A stretch of 13,044 bases of DNA. Origin: JBKJTP01 sp046590195. Lineage in GTDB: Bacteria > Bacteroidota > Ignavibacteria > Palsa-1295. Made by a program: the position numbers and the translations under genes. This document shows positions 6,714-13,044 of this stretch, in pieces. The notes under the pieces are model-generated. The model worked only from the letters and a program-made list of their open reading frames with translations, did not search any database and was not told the DNA's origin. Each line of letters begins with the position of its first letter. Positions within the stretch are counted from its first letter, which is position 1. The stretch lies in NCBI GenBank assembly GCA_046590195.1, contig JBKJTP010000151.1:1-13044 (forward strand), in the 5' to 3' direction.

Positions 6714-8453
6714 TTACTTATCCAGCCAGGTGCGCTTCAGATCGACGCGGTTCATTGGGTCGAGTGGATTATCACGAACATGCTTCTGCAGCAAGCGGAT
6801 GTGCTCTGCATAGAAGAGCGGGATCGTCGGAGATTCCTGCACTGCGATGTTCTCGGCCTGTGCGTAGAGCTTCATGCGCTCGGTCTCATCGTTCGTTGCA
6901 AGTGCTTTGTAGAATGTCTCGACAAATGCATCGTTTTTCCAACGTGTGCTATTAGGGTAGCTCTTCTGTGATGGGTCGGTTGGGACGAGGCGGCCGTTCA
7001 TGAGATTGAGGAAGTTCTCCACGTCAGGATAATCGGCATACCAGCGCGTTAACCACAGATCGAGCTTGCCCTCTTCCGATGATGCAAGGAATTGGGCAAG
7101 TTGCATGATCTGTAGCTCCACCGTGGCGCCGAGATACTGCTGCCACATGTTCTGCACTGCCTCAGCCACCTGTCGGGAGGTCGGATCGTTGTAGATCGTC
7201 ATGACGATCTTCGGCAAACCCTTTCCTCCTGGATAACCGGCCTGCTCCAGATAATACTTCGCGCTATCGAGATTGAACTTCACACCTTGTACCTCCTTCA
7301 CAGGATATTTCTCAAACGCCGGCGGGACGATCCCATAATCTGCAGGGCCGCTTGGTGCATCCTTTAAAACATGCTTAACGAGTTGCGCGCGATTCACCGC
7401 AAAGCTTAATGCACGGCGAAGATTGACATTGCTGAATGTGCGTCCCGGAGCGCACATGAAGTCGAAAAAGTGTGAGTTCATCGCCACAGCGCGCTGAAGC
7501 TCATACTTATCCTTGTACTTATCGGTCAGCGTCTTGTCTGTCGATAGGTAGTTGCGGATCGACTCCGACGGGATCGAAATATTTTCGTCCATTGTGCCGC
7601 GCTCGAAGTTCGCCATCACGGTCTTGTCGTCCTTGATGAAGAGATACTTGACAGCGTCCATCAACGGCAACTGATTGCCATCCTCATCCTTCTGCCAATA
7701 CTTTGGATTCTTCTTCAGCGTGATGTGCTGGTCCTCAGCCCACTGATCGAGCATGAATGGCCCGGTGCCGATAGGGTTGCGGAAGATATCCTTGCCATAC
7801 TTTGCCATTGCCTCGCGAGGCACGATGTAGCCGAAGCTCGTTGTCAGGTGCTGCAGGAAGGGTGCATAAGGAGCGGTCAGGATGCACTGGAATGTGGTGT
7901 CGTTGATGACCTTGAATCCGGTAACTTCCTTCGGTGCTGATGCTGTGTCCTTCGATCGTCCGTCAAAGAATGCGTTCGCGCCTTCGACGATATCCTGGAA
8001 GATCCAGTAGCCAGCAGTAAATGACTTCGGATCGCAGATGCGCTCGTAGGAGAACTTCACATCATGAGCGGTCATCAGGCGGCCTTGCCCGTTCGGGAAA
8101 GCGGCGTTATCATGGAAGTGCACATCGTTGCGAAGATAGAAGGTGTAGATCTTTCCGTCTTCTGAGACCTCCCATCGATTCGCGAGTTCTGGCTCGAGCG
8201 TGAGTTTGCCGTCATTGTCGATCAGCTTATCGAAGATGTTGCCGGCGATGTCATCCTCGGTCTTGCTTGTCATCTGCACTGGATCGAGCTTGCCGGGCAT
8301 GCCGCGGATCAAATTCAGCGTGTAGGTGCCACCAAGCTTTTTGCCGCCTTTGCCAGACTGCATGTTCGAGACTTCGTCCTTGCCGCATCCGGAGATGAAC
8401 AATGTGACGAGAAGCAACAGGGTGAGACGAAACGTAGTAACTGAGATCTTCAT
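6714..8453 (-). CDS. ABC transporter substrate-binding lipoprotein, family 5 (peptide/nickel type)
   Basis: A 579-residue lipoprotein that would bind oligopeptides or a similar ligand outside the inner membrane. The N-terminus is a lipoprotein signal peptide with lipobox ISGC, giving a lipidated Cys23. The mature part follows the SBP_bac_5 pattern: LDPVQ, then DKLIDNDGKLTLEPELANRW near 70-90, FYLRNDVHFHD, TAHDVKFSYERI, GTGPFMLDQW, the central NLRRALSFAVNRAQLV, and a C-terminal PLFYAEHIRL. The length is usual for DppA/OppA-like proteins. No permease or ATPase gene lies in the window, so its transporter partners must be elsewhere. The ATG at 8453 is fixed by the signal peptide. It is first in a two-gene minus-strand unit ahead of aspartokinase and is divergent from the epimerase gene. 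The ligand cannot be told from sequence. Confidence 0.92.
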   Translation of the reverse strand: MKISVTTFRLTLLLLVTLFISGCGKDEVSNMQSGKGGKKLGGTYTLNLIRGMPGKLDPVQMTSKTEDDIAGNIFDKLIDNDGKLTLEPELANRWEVSEDGKIYTFYLRNDVHFHDNAAFPNGQGRLMTAHDVKFSYERICDPKSFTAGYWIFQDIVEGANAFFDGRSKDTASAPKEVTGFKVINDTTFQCILTAPYAPFLQHLTTSFGYIVPREAMAKYGKDIFRNPIGTGPFMLDQWAEDQHITLKKNPKYWQKDEDGNQLPLMDAVKYLFIKDDKTVMANFERGTMDENISIPSESIRNYLSTDKTLTDKYKDKYELQRAVAMNSHFFDFMCAPGRTFSNVNLRRALSFAVNRAQLVKHVLKDAPSGPADYGIVPPAFEKYPVKEVQGVKFNLDSAKYYLEQAGYPGGKGLPKIVMTIYNDPTSRQVAEAVQNMWQQYLGATVELQIMQLAQFLASSEEGKLDLWLTRWYADYPDVENFLNLMNGRLVPTDPSQKSYPNSTRWKNDAFVETFYKALATNDETERMKLYAQAENIAVQESPTIPLFYAEHIRLLQKHVRDNPLDPMNRVDLKRTWLDK

Positions 8454-8580
8454 GGGTCGTATCGGAGAGAACGGTTGCGCCGCACGACGAAATGCGTGCG
8501 TATATTAAAATCAGTCGGCAAAAATACGACGATAACAACGAGCCGGGATGGCTCTTACATTCTCTCTCACGCTTTTACTC

Positions 8581-9594
8581 ATGAAGTTTCTCATCATTGG
8601 CGGCACACAATTCCTCGGAAGGCACTATGTTGAGTCGGCACTCCAGCGCGGATACGAGGTCACCCTCTTCCATCGAGGCAAGACGAATCCTGACCTCTTT
8701 CCCGATTGCGAGCATGTCCTGGGCGATCGCGATGGCGAGATCCAAAAGCTCGGCAATCGCCAGTGGGATATCGTAGTCGACCCATCCGGCTATGTCCCTC
8801 GCGTTGTGAGTCAATCGGTAAAGCATCTTGCTGGTAAGGCTGCCTACTACATCTTCATCTCCAGCATTTCGGTCTATCCAGGGCACGAGCCAAACTCGGA
8901 TGAATCAGCACCAATAGCCGCGCTCGAGGAGCCGGGAAGCGAGGACGTCCCGAAGCATTATGGCGCACTCAAGACCGAGTGCGAGCAAGTGGTTCTGGAG
9001 CACTTCCCCGCCAATTCGCAGATCGTCAGGGCTGGCATGATCGTTGGGCCATATGACAAGATCAACCGCTTCAACTATTGGCTGCGTCGCATGAGCGAGG
9101 GCGCCGAAGTGCTAGCCCCTGGCGAGCCTGATGCACCGCTACAGCTAATAGATGCACGAGATATCGTGGAATGGTCGCTCGATCTCGCGGAGCAGAAGAT
9201 CGGTGGCATCTATAATATCACCGGCCCCGAAAAGCCATCGACGATGGGCCACTTGCTCGGGACAGTTCGACAAGAGCTGAATCCGGGTGCAAAGCTCTCG
9301 TGGGTCGATAGCGATTTTCTCGCATCAAAAGAGATCGGACTGGTCGATGGGATCCCCTACTGGGTGACACCAGATTTCTACGGCTTCTTCAAACGTAACT
9401 TTGATCGAGCGCTTGCGAGCGGCCTCACGTTCAGAGCACTTGCCGAGACCGTTCCCGACACGTGGGCAGAGCTCAGAGAGCGGAAAGCAGAGGCGGTTGC
9501 TGGCAAGATGCCGCTTCCCGACAAGTTGACCCGCGAACACGAAGCGGAGCTGCTTCGCGAATACAGGGCCCTGAACGAAAAAAGCCCATCCTGA
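8581..9594 (+). CDS. NAD-dependent epimerase/dehydratase family protein (extended SDR)
   Basis: A 337-residue cytoplasmic oxidoreductase-fold protein. The N-terminus is a Rossmann strand with the nucleotide-binding loop GGTQFLGRH at 7-15. It continues with HRGKTNP after beta 2, a GDRDG turn, VVDPSGY near 65-71, FISSISVYP near 92-100 and the catalytic pair YxxxK at Y127 and K131. The later part (YDKINRFNYWLRRM, DARDIVEWSL, GIYNITGP) is like the atypical SDRs related to chloroplast CSP41, often annotated as epimerase or reductase; the substrate is unknown. An in-frame ATG at 8548 would add 11 hydrophobic residues before the Rossmann strand; 8581 is preferred because the glycine loop then sits where the fold needs it. 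Neither start has a good ribosome binding site. The last codons (KSPS and stop) lie in the hairpin that probably terminates the opposing tRNA-Phe transcript. Confidence 0.87.
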   Translation: MKFLIIGGTQFLGRHYVESALQRGYEVTLFHRGKTNPDLFPDCEHVLGDRDGEIQKLGNRQWDIVVDPSGYVPRVVSQSVKHLAGKAAYYIFISSISVYPGHEPNSDESAPIAALEEPGSEDVPKHYGALKTECEQVVLEHFPANSQIVRAGMIVGPYDKINRFNYWLRRMSEGAEVLAPGEPDAPLQLIDARDIVEWSLDLAEQKIGGIYNITGPEKPSTMGHLLGTVRQELNPGAKLSWVDSDFLASKEIGLVDGIPYWVTPDFYGFFKRNFDRALASGLTFRALAETVPDTWAELRERKAEAVAGKMPLPDKLTREHEAELLREYRALNEKSPS

Positions 9595-9607
9595 GAGGAT
9601 GGGCTTT
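9578..9607 (-). terminator. Intrinsic terminator of tRNA-Phe, overlapping the epimerase 3' end
   Basis: A perfect 12-bp stem (9581-9592 with 9596-9607) around a 3-nt loop. On the minus strand it ends in six T residues (complement of 9578-9583), a textbook intrinsic terminator 28 nt beyond the tRNA 3' end. On the plus strand the stem is followed only by TTTGAT, so termination of the epimerase transcript by it would be weaker. Confidence 0.8.
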
Positions 9608-9635
9608 GATCTCCGCCGTGTAACAGCGTTCGGTG

Positions 9636-9708
9636 TGGTCAGGGCCGGAATCGAACCGGCGACACAAGGATTTTCAGTCCTTTGCTCTACCAACTGAGCT
9701 ACCTGACC
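9636..9708 (-). tRNA. tRNA-Phe (anticodon GAA)
   Basis: On the minus strand the 73-nt cloverleaf closes fully: acceptor GGTCAGG (9708-9702) pairs with CCTGACC (9643-9637), with discriminator A at 9636. The D arm is GCTC/GAGC around AGTTGGTA. The anticodon arm AAGGA/TCCTT encloses CTGAAAA, so the anticodon is GAA, decoding UUU and UUC. The variable region is GTGTC, and the T arm GCCGG/CCGGC encloses TTCGATT. CCA is not encoded (CAC follows the discriminator), so it must be added enzymatically. It is a lone tRNA, convergent with the epimerase gene. Confidence 0.97.
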
Positions 9709-10096
9709 GCCTTTTGTGCGCCCACGAAAACAAGATGTTTTTGCAGACTGGCGCGTAAAACGCGCTCTATCCGTGAAGTGGTTTCCCTTTAGCAAAAATC
9801 AGTGGATAAATTCGGGGGTAATTGTGAGGAGGAATGGGGCGAATCTTCGCTGCGTCGAGCAAACTCTCTTGACAAAATATTCGTAGATTAGCTCAGGGAA
9901 AGTTAGGACCCTCACAAGTCCAGACATATCCTTACTTACGCTACTTCCTTTGACACGGTGATTTAAGAGGATCCCAATCCTCGTTAAGAGATACGAACGG
10001 ACTCCCAACGTTCGATCAAGCTTCAGTTCGACGTGAACAAGCTAGCAGCCTTGATGTACACACATCGGGCAACCGTGCTTGGCTCGTCATAGCGAT
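9709..10096. other. Stretch with no recognisable gene
   Basis: No open frame here has convincing coding character. The longest, on the minus strand at 9799-10008, gives 69 residues with no motif I recognise and no supporting start signal. Small symmetric elements are present: GCGCG-taaaa-CGCGC at 9751-9765, upstream of the tRNA, and GAGGAT-ccca-ATCCTC at 9967-9982. Two TTGACA hexamers (9869-9874 and 9950-9955) lack a good -10 box at the right distance. The tRNA-Phe promoter must lie in the left part on the minus strand, but I cannot place it. The right part may belong to an RNA ending at the terminator at 10170. Confidence 0.5.
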
Positions 10097-10200
10097 GGTG
10101 CTACAGTAGTGCCGCCACACAATGGGCAATCATTTGTGGCCTCGGGTCGCTCTAATATGAATGAGCATCAAAAGCCCTCCGTCCTGGAGGGCTTTTATTA
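10097..10200 (+). ncRNA. Candidate structured small RNA ending in an intrinsic terminator
   Basis: Two hairpins stand side by side: 10097-10113 (6 bp with two G-U pairs, loop ACAGT) and 10114-10140 (10 bp with one bulged C, loop GGCAAT). After about 30 nt comes a strong plus-strand terminator at 10170-10196. No protein gene precedes this terminator on the plus strand and the epimerase lies some 570 nt back, so something else is probably transcribed into it. The 5' end is unknown and could lie well upstream of 10097. It matches none of the tmRNA, RNase P or SRP hallmarks I looked for; 6S RNA cannot be excluded. Existence is inferred, not shown. Confidence 0.3.
10170..10200 (+). terminator. Strong intrinsic terminator upstream of the TPPII-like gene
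   Basis: AAAAGCCCTCC (10170-10180) and GGAGGGCTTTT (10186-10196) form a perfect 11-bp stem with loop GTCCT, followed by ATTATTA. On the plus strand the U-rich side of the stem and the tail fit an intrinsic terminator. On the minus strand it also ends in TTTT but then GATG, so it may be weakly bidirectional. It separates the gene-poor region from the protease gene at 10311. Confidence 0.72.
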
Positions 10201-10232
10201 TTAGTGATCCTGGAGGGCTTTAATTTTTGTGA
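10182..10232 (+). repeat. 26-bp imperfect tandem duplication of the terminator 3' arm
   Basis: TCCTGGAGGGCTTT occurs at 10182-10195 and again at 10208-10221, offset 26 bp. The following AT-rich tails are similar (TATTATTAGTGA and AATTTTTGTGAC), so the unit is about 26 bp. The single left arm at 10171-10180 can pair with either copy: 11 bp with the first and 10 bp with the second across a larger loop, and both are followed by U-rich sequence. Confidence 0.7.
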
Positions 10233-10310
10233 CCACTGAATCTGGGGACGACTGAACAAAGAGATTACGCTACTGTTACAATTGGCCGATTCCATCTAAT
10301 ACACTCATCG

Positions 10311-13044
10311 ATGACCGTTTCTCAGGCGTTTGCCGCTCGCGCATTCAAGCTTTCGTTATGCGCTCTCTTTATACTGGCTCTATCAGGCGAGGCACTCGCG
10401 CAGCGTGGCAGCACTGCTCCGCGCGAGGATAAACGCAAAGGTGATGAGCTCTTCGATGAGAAGATCACGCCATCGCGCCGGGACAACGTCACCACAGAGT
10501 CCACATTCGGACTCCTTTCTCTCGAAGCCGCTGGCGTTGAGACCTTCTGGAAGAAGATGCCGACAGCCGATGGACGCGGCGTGATCATCGTCATTCTTGA
10601 TACTGGTGTAGACCCAGGGTTACTTGGACTGACAACAACAAGCGAAGGCAAACAGAAGCTGATCGATGTTGTCGATTACTCCGGCACGGGCGATGTGTTG
10701 TATTCGAGAGCTGAGCGCTCGTCAGACACGTTATACTTTAATGGTGTTCGTGTTCTTACTGGCTTAAGCTGGCTCACTGCGAAGTCATGGAACAACGAGT
10801 ATTACTACGGCTTCCTGCCAGAGGAGAGATTCCAAAACGGACGCAGTGATCTGAACTTCAACGATAAGAAAGACGACATCTTTGGCATATTGGTATTTGA
10901 AGATTCGCCAGGGCACTACGTTGTCGTGGTTGATGCCGATGCTGATCGATCGCTCGCAAACGAGAAAGTGCTCTTCAACTATCGCGAGCGATTCGACATC
11001 TTTTCGTTCAAGCCTGCGAACAGCGCGGAAGGGACGACGCTGCAGTTCAATGGCGGCGTGAACATCTATCCAGAGCGTGAACTCGTTTCACTCGTATTCG
11101 ATGATGGAAGCCATGGTACGCACGTAGCTGGTATTGCTGCGGGCAATGATATCAATGGCGTTGTGGGGTTCGATGGTGTTGCACCAGGCGCGGAGCTCGT
11201 CGGGATCAAGTTCGCTGACAACGCAGCAGGTGGTGTCACGCTTTCGAACTCGATGCGTCAAGGTTATCTCTACGCAGCAGATCTTGCAAAGACGAGCAAG
11301 AAGCCCGTTGTTGTGAACATGAGTTTCGGCATCGGCAGCGAGATCGAAGGCCACAGCGCGATGGATAAGTGGCTCGATTCATTGCTGGCAGCGCATCCAA
11401 ATCTTACCGTTTGTGTATCTGCAAGCAACGATGGACCTGGGCTCTCGAACATTGGCCTGCCGGGTTCATCGGCTCGCGTGATCACGAGCGGAGCAATTCT
11501 GCCTGATGACTCAGGACGCGATCTCTACGCTGCGAACATCACTCGCCCGCTCATGTGGGATTTCTCTTCTCGTGGTGGCGAACTTGCAAAGCCCGACATC
11601 GTCTCCCCTGGCACTGCTGTGAGCACTGTCCCGGATTTCGTCGGCGGCGATCGTTACAACGGCACCAGCATGGCCTCTCCGTACACTTCCGGATGCGCAG
11701 CTGTGATCCTATCAGCGATGCAGCAGATGTTTGCGGACTATGTGCCAAATGCTGTTGCACTGAAGCGCGCGATGCAGCTCTCGGCGGTGCATCTGCAAGA
11801 TCAGACTCCGCTTGACGAAGGCTATGGCTTGATCAGTGTACCCAAGTGTGTCGAGCTTCTTTCCTCGTGGCATCGTCAGGGTATCAAGTCTGCTGCTTAT
11901 TTCGTATCGACATCGGTACCGAATCCGACAAAGACAGGCACTGCTGCCTTCTTCCGCGCGGGTAATTATCCTCGCAACGGTGAGACGCAGCGTTTCACGA
12001 TCCGCGACTCGATCGTCAAGTCGGGGCGTCAGAGAATGATCGGCATGGATGCTTTCGAGCTCGTCTCCGACTCAAAGTGGATGGAGCCAGTTCAATCGAC
12101 GATCTATCGTCGCGGCGATGATCCGTTCGGCGTAGACGTAAGCTACAAGCCAGATCTACTCAAGACCCCAGGATTATACAGCGGGCGCATCTGGGCATAT
12201 CCAAAGAATGCAAGCCGAAAGTATTCACGCGCAAATGCAGCGTTCGAATTGCTTACCTCGATCGTTGTTCCGAATCAGTTGACGGCTGAGAATAACTATG
12301 CTGCACTTGTCGAGAACATCGATCTCAATGACAACCGGTTGCGTCGCGAGTTTTTCATGGTGCCTCCTGGCACGAAGGCGATGCGCTATACGCTATCGTC
12401 ACGTGATCCAAAGTCGGGTGGCAATGCTCGCCTTTTTGATGAAGATGGTCGGCAGTTCGGTGGATTCGGACTTAAAGCCGGCAGTGGAAATAAACCTGTT
12501 AGTCACTTTGTAACAGGCGATCAGTTGAAGCGCGGTGTTATTGAGGTAGTGCTGAAGCAAGGCTTCTCCACGGGAAAAGAGAAATATGGCCCGCTTGATC
12601 TTCGTGTTGAAGCGATACCATTCGATATCGAGATCCTTAACACAGATGCCTCGAGCCACGCACGCGGGATCTTCGAACTAGCGAACACAACGAACGAGAC
12701 GCTTGCACTGCAATCAGATGGCGAGATCGTGGGTTATGAGCGGTTCCTCGATACCGTCATCGAGAGTGGCGATATCTTCGCTCATGAGTTCAAGCAACGA
12801 GCAGATGAAGATGCAGCGCGTTTCGAGTTCATGCTTAGCCGCGAAGACTATAATCTTTTCACCGATATCACGCTGCAAATACTCCGCAAGGATAGCTCGG
12901 CAGCATTCAATTCCGCTTTCGATATGCGAAGCAAAACTGCATCCATCGGCTTTGGCGCAAACGACACGAACACGTATACTCTGTTCTTCAAAGGTGGACT
13001 AGCACTGCCTGATCGCGAGAACAAGTTCAGGATCAGAGTTAAGG
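10311..13044 (+). CDS. Exported subtilisin-family protease, tripeptidyl peptidase II-like (5' part)
   Basis: Open frame from ATG 10311 to the right edge, 911 codons and one base, with no stop. Residues 1-30 form a signal peptide (cleavage ALA-Q), so the enzyme is likely periplasmic or secreted. The S8 catalytic residues are D97 (ILDTGVDPG), H268 (SHGTHVAG), oxyanion N373 (SASNDGPG) and S453 (GTSMASP). The 171-residue gap between Asp and His, against about 32 in subtilisin, and the context GKQKLIDVVDYSGTGDV after the Asp are hallmarks of tripeptidyl peptidase II, which removes tripeptides from N-termini. His-to-Ser spacing (185) equals that of human TPPII (H264 to S449, from memory). GVAPGAELVGIKFAD and GYGLISVPK also fit. 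From about residue 500 a long beta-rich region follows, as in TPPII. The nearest upstream signal is the terminator at 10170, leaving about 80 nt for a promoter; TAATAC at 10297 lies too close to the start to be convincing. Confidence 0.88.
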   Translation, partial: MTVSQAFAARAFKLSLCALFILALSGEALAQRGSTAPREDKRKGDELFDEKITPSRRDNVTTESTFGLLSLEAAGVETFWKKMPTADGRGVIIVILDTGVDPGLLGLTTTSEGKQKLIDVVDYSGTGDVLYSRAERSSDTLYFNGVRVLTGLSWLTAKSWNNEYYYGFLPEERFQNGRSDLNFNDKKDDIFGILVFEDSPGHYVVVVDADADRSLANEKVLFNYRERFDIFSFKPANSAEGTTLQFNGGVNIYPERELVSLVFDDGSHGTHVAGIAAGNDINGVVGFDGVAPGAELVGIKFADNAAGGVTLSNSMRQGYLYAADLAKTSKKPVVVNMSFGIGSEIEGHSAMDKWLDSLLAAHPNLTVCVSASNDGPGLSNIGLPGSSARVITSGAILPDDSGRDLYAANITRPLMWDFSSRGGELAKPDIVSPGTAVSTVPDFVGGDRYNGTSMASPYTSGCAAVILSAMQQMFADYVPNAVALKRAMQLSAVHLQDQTPLDEGYGLISVPKCVELLSSWHRQGIKSAAYFVSTSVPNPTKTGTAAFFRAGNYPRNGETQRFTIRDSIVKSGRQRMIGMDAFELVSDSKWMEPVQSTIYRRGDDPFGVDVSYKPDLLKTPGLYSGRIWAYPKNASRKYSRANAAFELLTSIVVPNQLTAENNYAALVENIDLNDNRLRREFFMVPPGTKAMRYTLSSRDPKSGGNARLFDEDGRQFGGFGLKAGSGNKPVSHFVTGDQLKRGVIEVVLKQGFSTGKEKYGPLDLRVEAIPFDIEILNTDASSHARGIFELANTTNETLALQSDGEIVGYERFLDTVIESGDIFAHEFKQRADEDAARFEFMLSREDYNLFTDITLQILRKDSSAAFNSAFDMRSKTASIGFGANDTNTYTLFFKGGLALPDRENKFRIRVK

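Noticed and set aside
9325..9795. A 156-codon minus-strand frame containing QVAQLVEQRTENPCVAGSIP.
   Set aside because: This peptide is the well-known false translation of a tRNA gene. The frame runs straight through tRNA-Phe and is antisense to the epimerase gene.
9834..9872. A 12-codon plus-strand leader-like frame after an AGGAGG sequence.
   Set aside because: The AGGAGG is only 1-2 nt from the ATG, too close for normal initiation. The peptide has no run of regulatory codons and no attenuator follows directly.
9884..9925. TAGCTCAG followed by a GGAC/GTCC arm, resembling the start of a tRNA.
   Set aside because: No matching acceptor stem or T arm can be folded, so it is not a tRNA and not clearly a tRNA fragment.
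9799..10008. A 69-codon minus-strand frame in the gene-poor stretch.
   Set aside because: No recognised motif, no start signal and low-complexity hydrophobic content. It could be a remnant, but nothing in the sequence supports a gene.
10276..10302. TTACAA and TAATAC as a promoter for the TPPII-like gene.
   Set aside because: The spacing is 15 nt and transcription would begin almost at the ATG, so the match is not convincing without mapped transcripts.
1..13044. High frequency of GATC and CGATCG throughout.
   Set aside because: Most occurrences fall in Asp, Ile and Arg codons of real genes. Codon preference explains them without invoking a replication or methylation cluster.
1..13044. CRISPR arrays, transposases, phage genes and toxin-antitoxin pairs.
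   Set aside because: I looked for regularly spaced repeats and for the typical protein motifs and saw none.

Overview
The window reads as chromosomal DNA from a Gram-negative bacterium with moderate GC (roughly 50-55% by eye). Gram-negative nature follows from an outer-membrane polysaccharide export (OPX) protein beside a Wzz-type chain-length protein, plus a lipobox substrate-binding protein. Most starts have no recognisable Shine-Dalgarno sequence, two genes appear to start with TTG and one with GTG, and one intergenic region carries a TAnnTTTG element. Together with the gene content this makes the FCB group (Bacteroidota, Chlorobiota, Ignavibacteriota or Kapabacteria-like lineages) my best guess; it is an inference, not an identification.

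Layout, left to right. (1) Bases 1-1925, minus strand: an exopolysaccharide export pair, an SLBB/OPX protein followed by the N-terminus of a Wzz-domain protein that runs off the left edge. (2) Bases 1926-2256: a divergent intergenic region with weak promoter candidates in both directions. (3) Bases 2257-5309, plus strand: a tight three-gene cluster of a deoxyhypusine-synthase-like protein of unknown function, a CPBP (CAAX/Abi) intramembrane protease and CdsA phosphatidate cytidylyltransferase; the last two overlap by 4 nt. (4) Bases 5318-8453, minus strand, convergent with cdsA: a family-5 (peptide/nickel type) substrate-binding lipoprotein followed after 16 nt by aspartokinase. (5) Bases 8581-9594, plus strand: an NAD-dependent epimerase/reductase. 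(6) Bases 9636-9708, minus strand: tRNA-Phe(GAA), whose likely terminator lies inside the 3' end of the epimerase gene. (7) Bases 9709-10310: about 600 bp without a convincing gene, but with hairpins and a strong plus-strand intrinsic terminator whose 3' arm is tandemly duplicated; an unannotated small RNA could sit here. (8) Base 10311 to the right edge, plus strand: the first 911 codons of a large exported subtilisin-family protease closely resembling tripeptidyl peptidase II.

Most of the window is housekeeping or envelope biology: polysaccharide export, CDP-diacylglycerol synthesis, aspartate-family amino acid synthesis and peptide/oligomer binding. There is no transposase, integrase, CRISPR array or phage gene. 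The least explained items are the DHS-like enzyme in a membrane-lipid operon, the TPPII-like protease with a signal peptide, and the gene-poor stretch ending in the duplicated terminator. I found no clear case for a wholly new multi-gene system.
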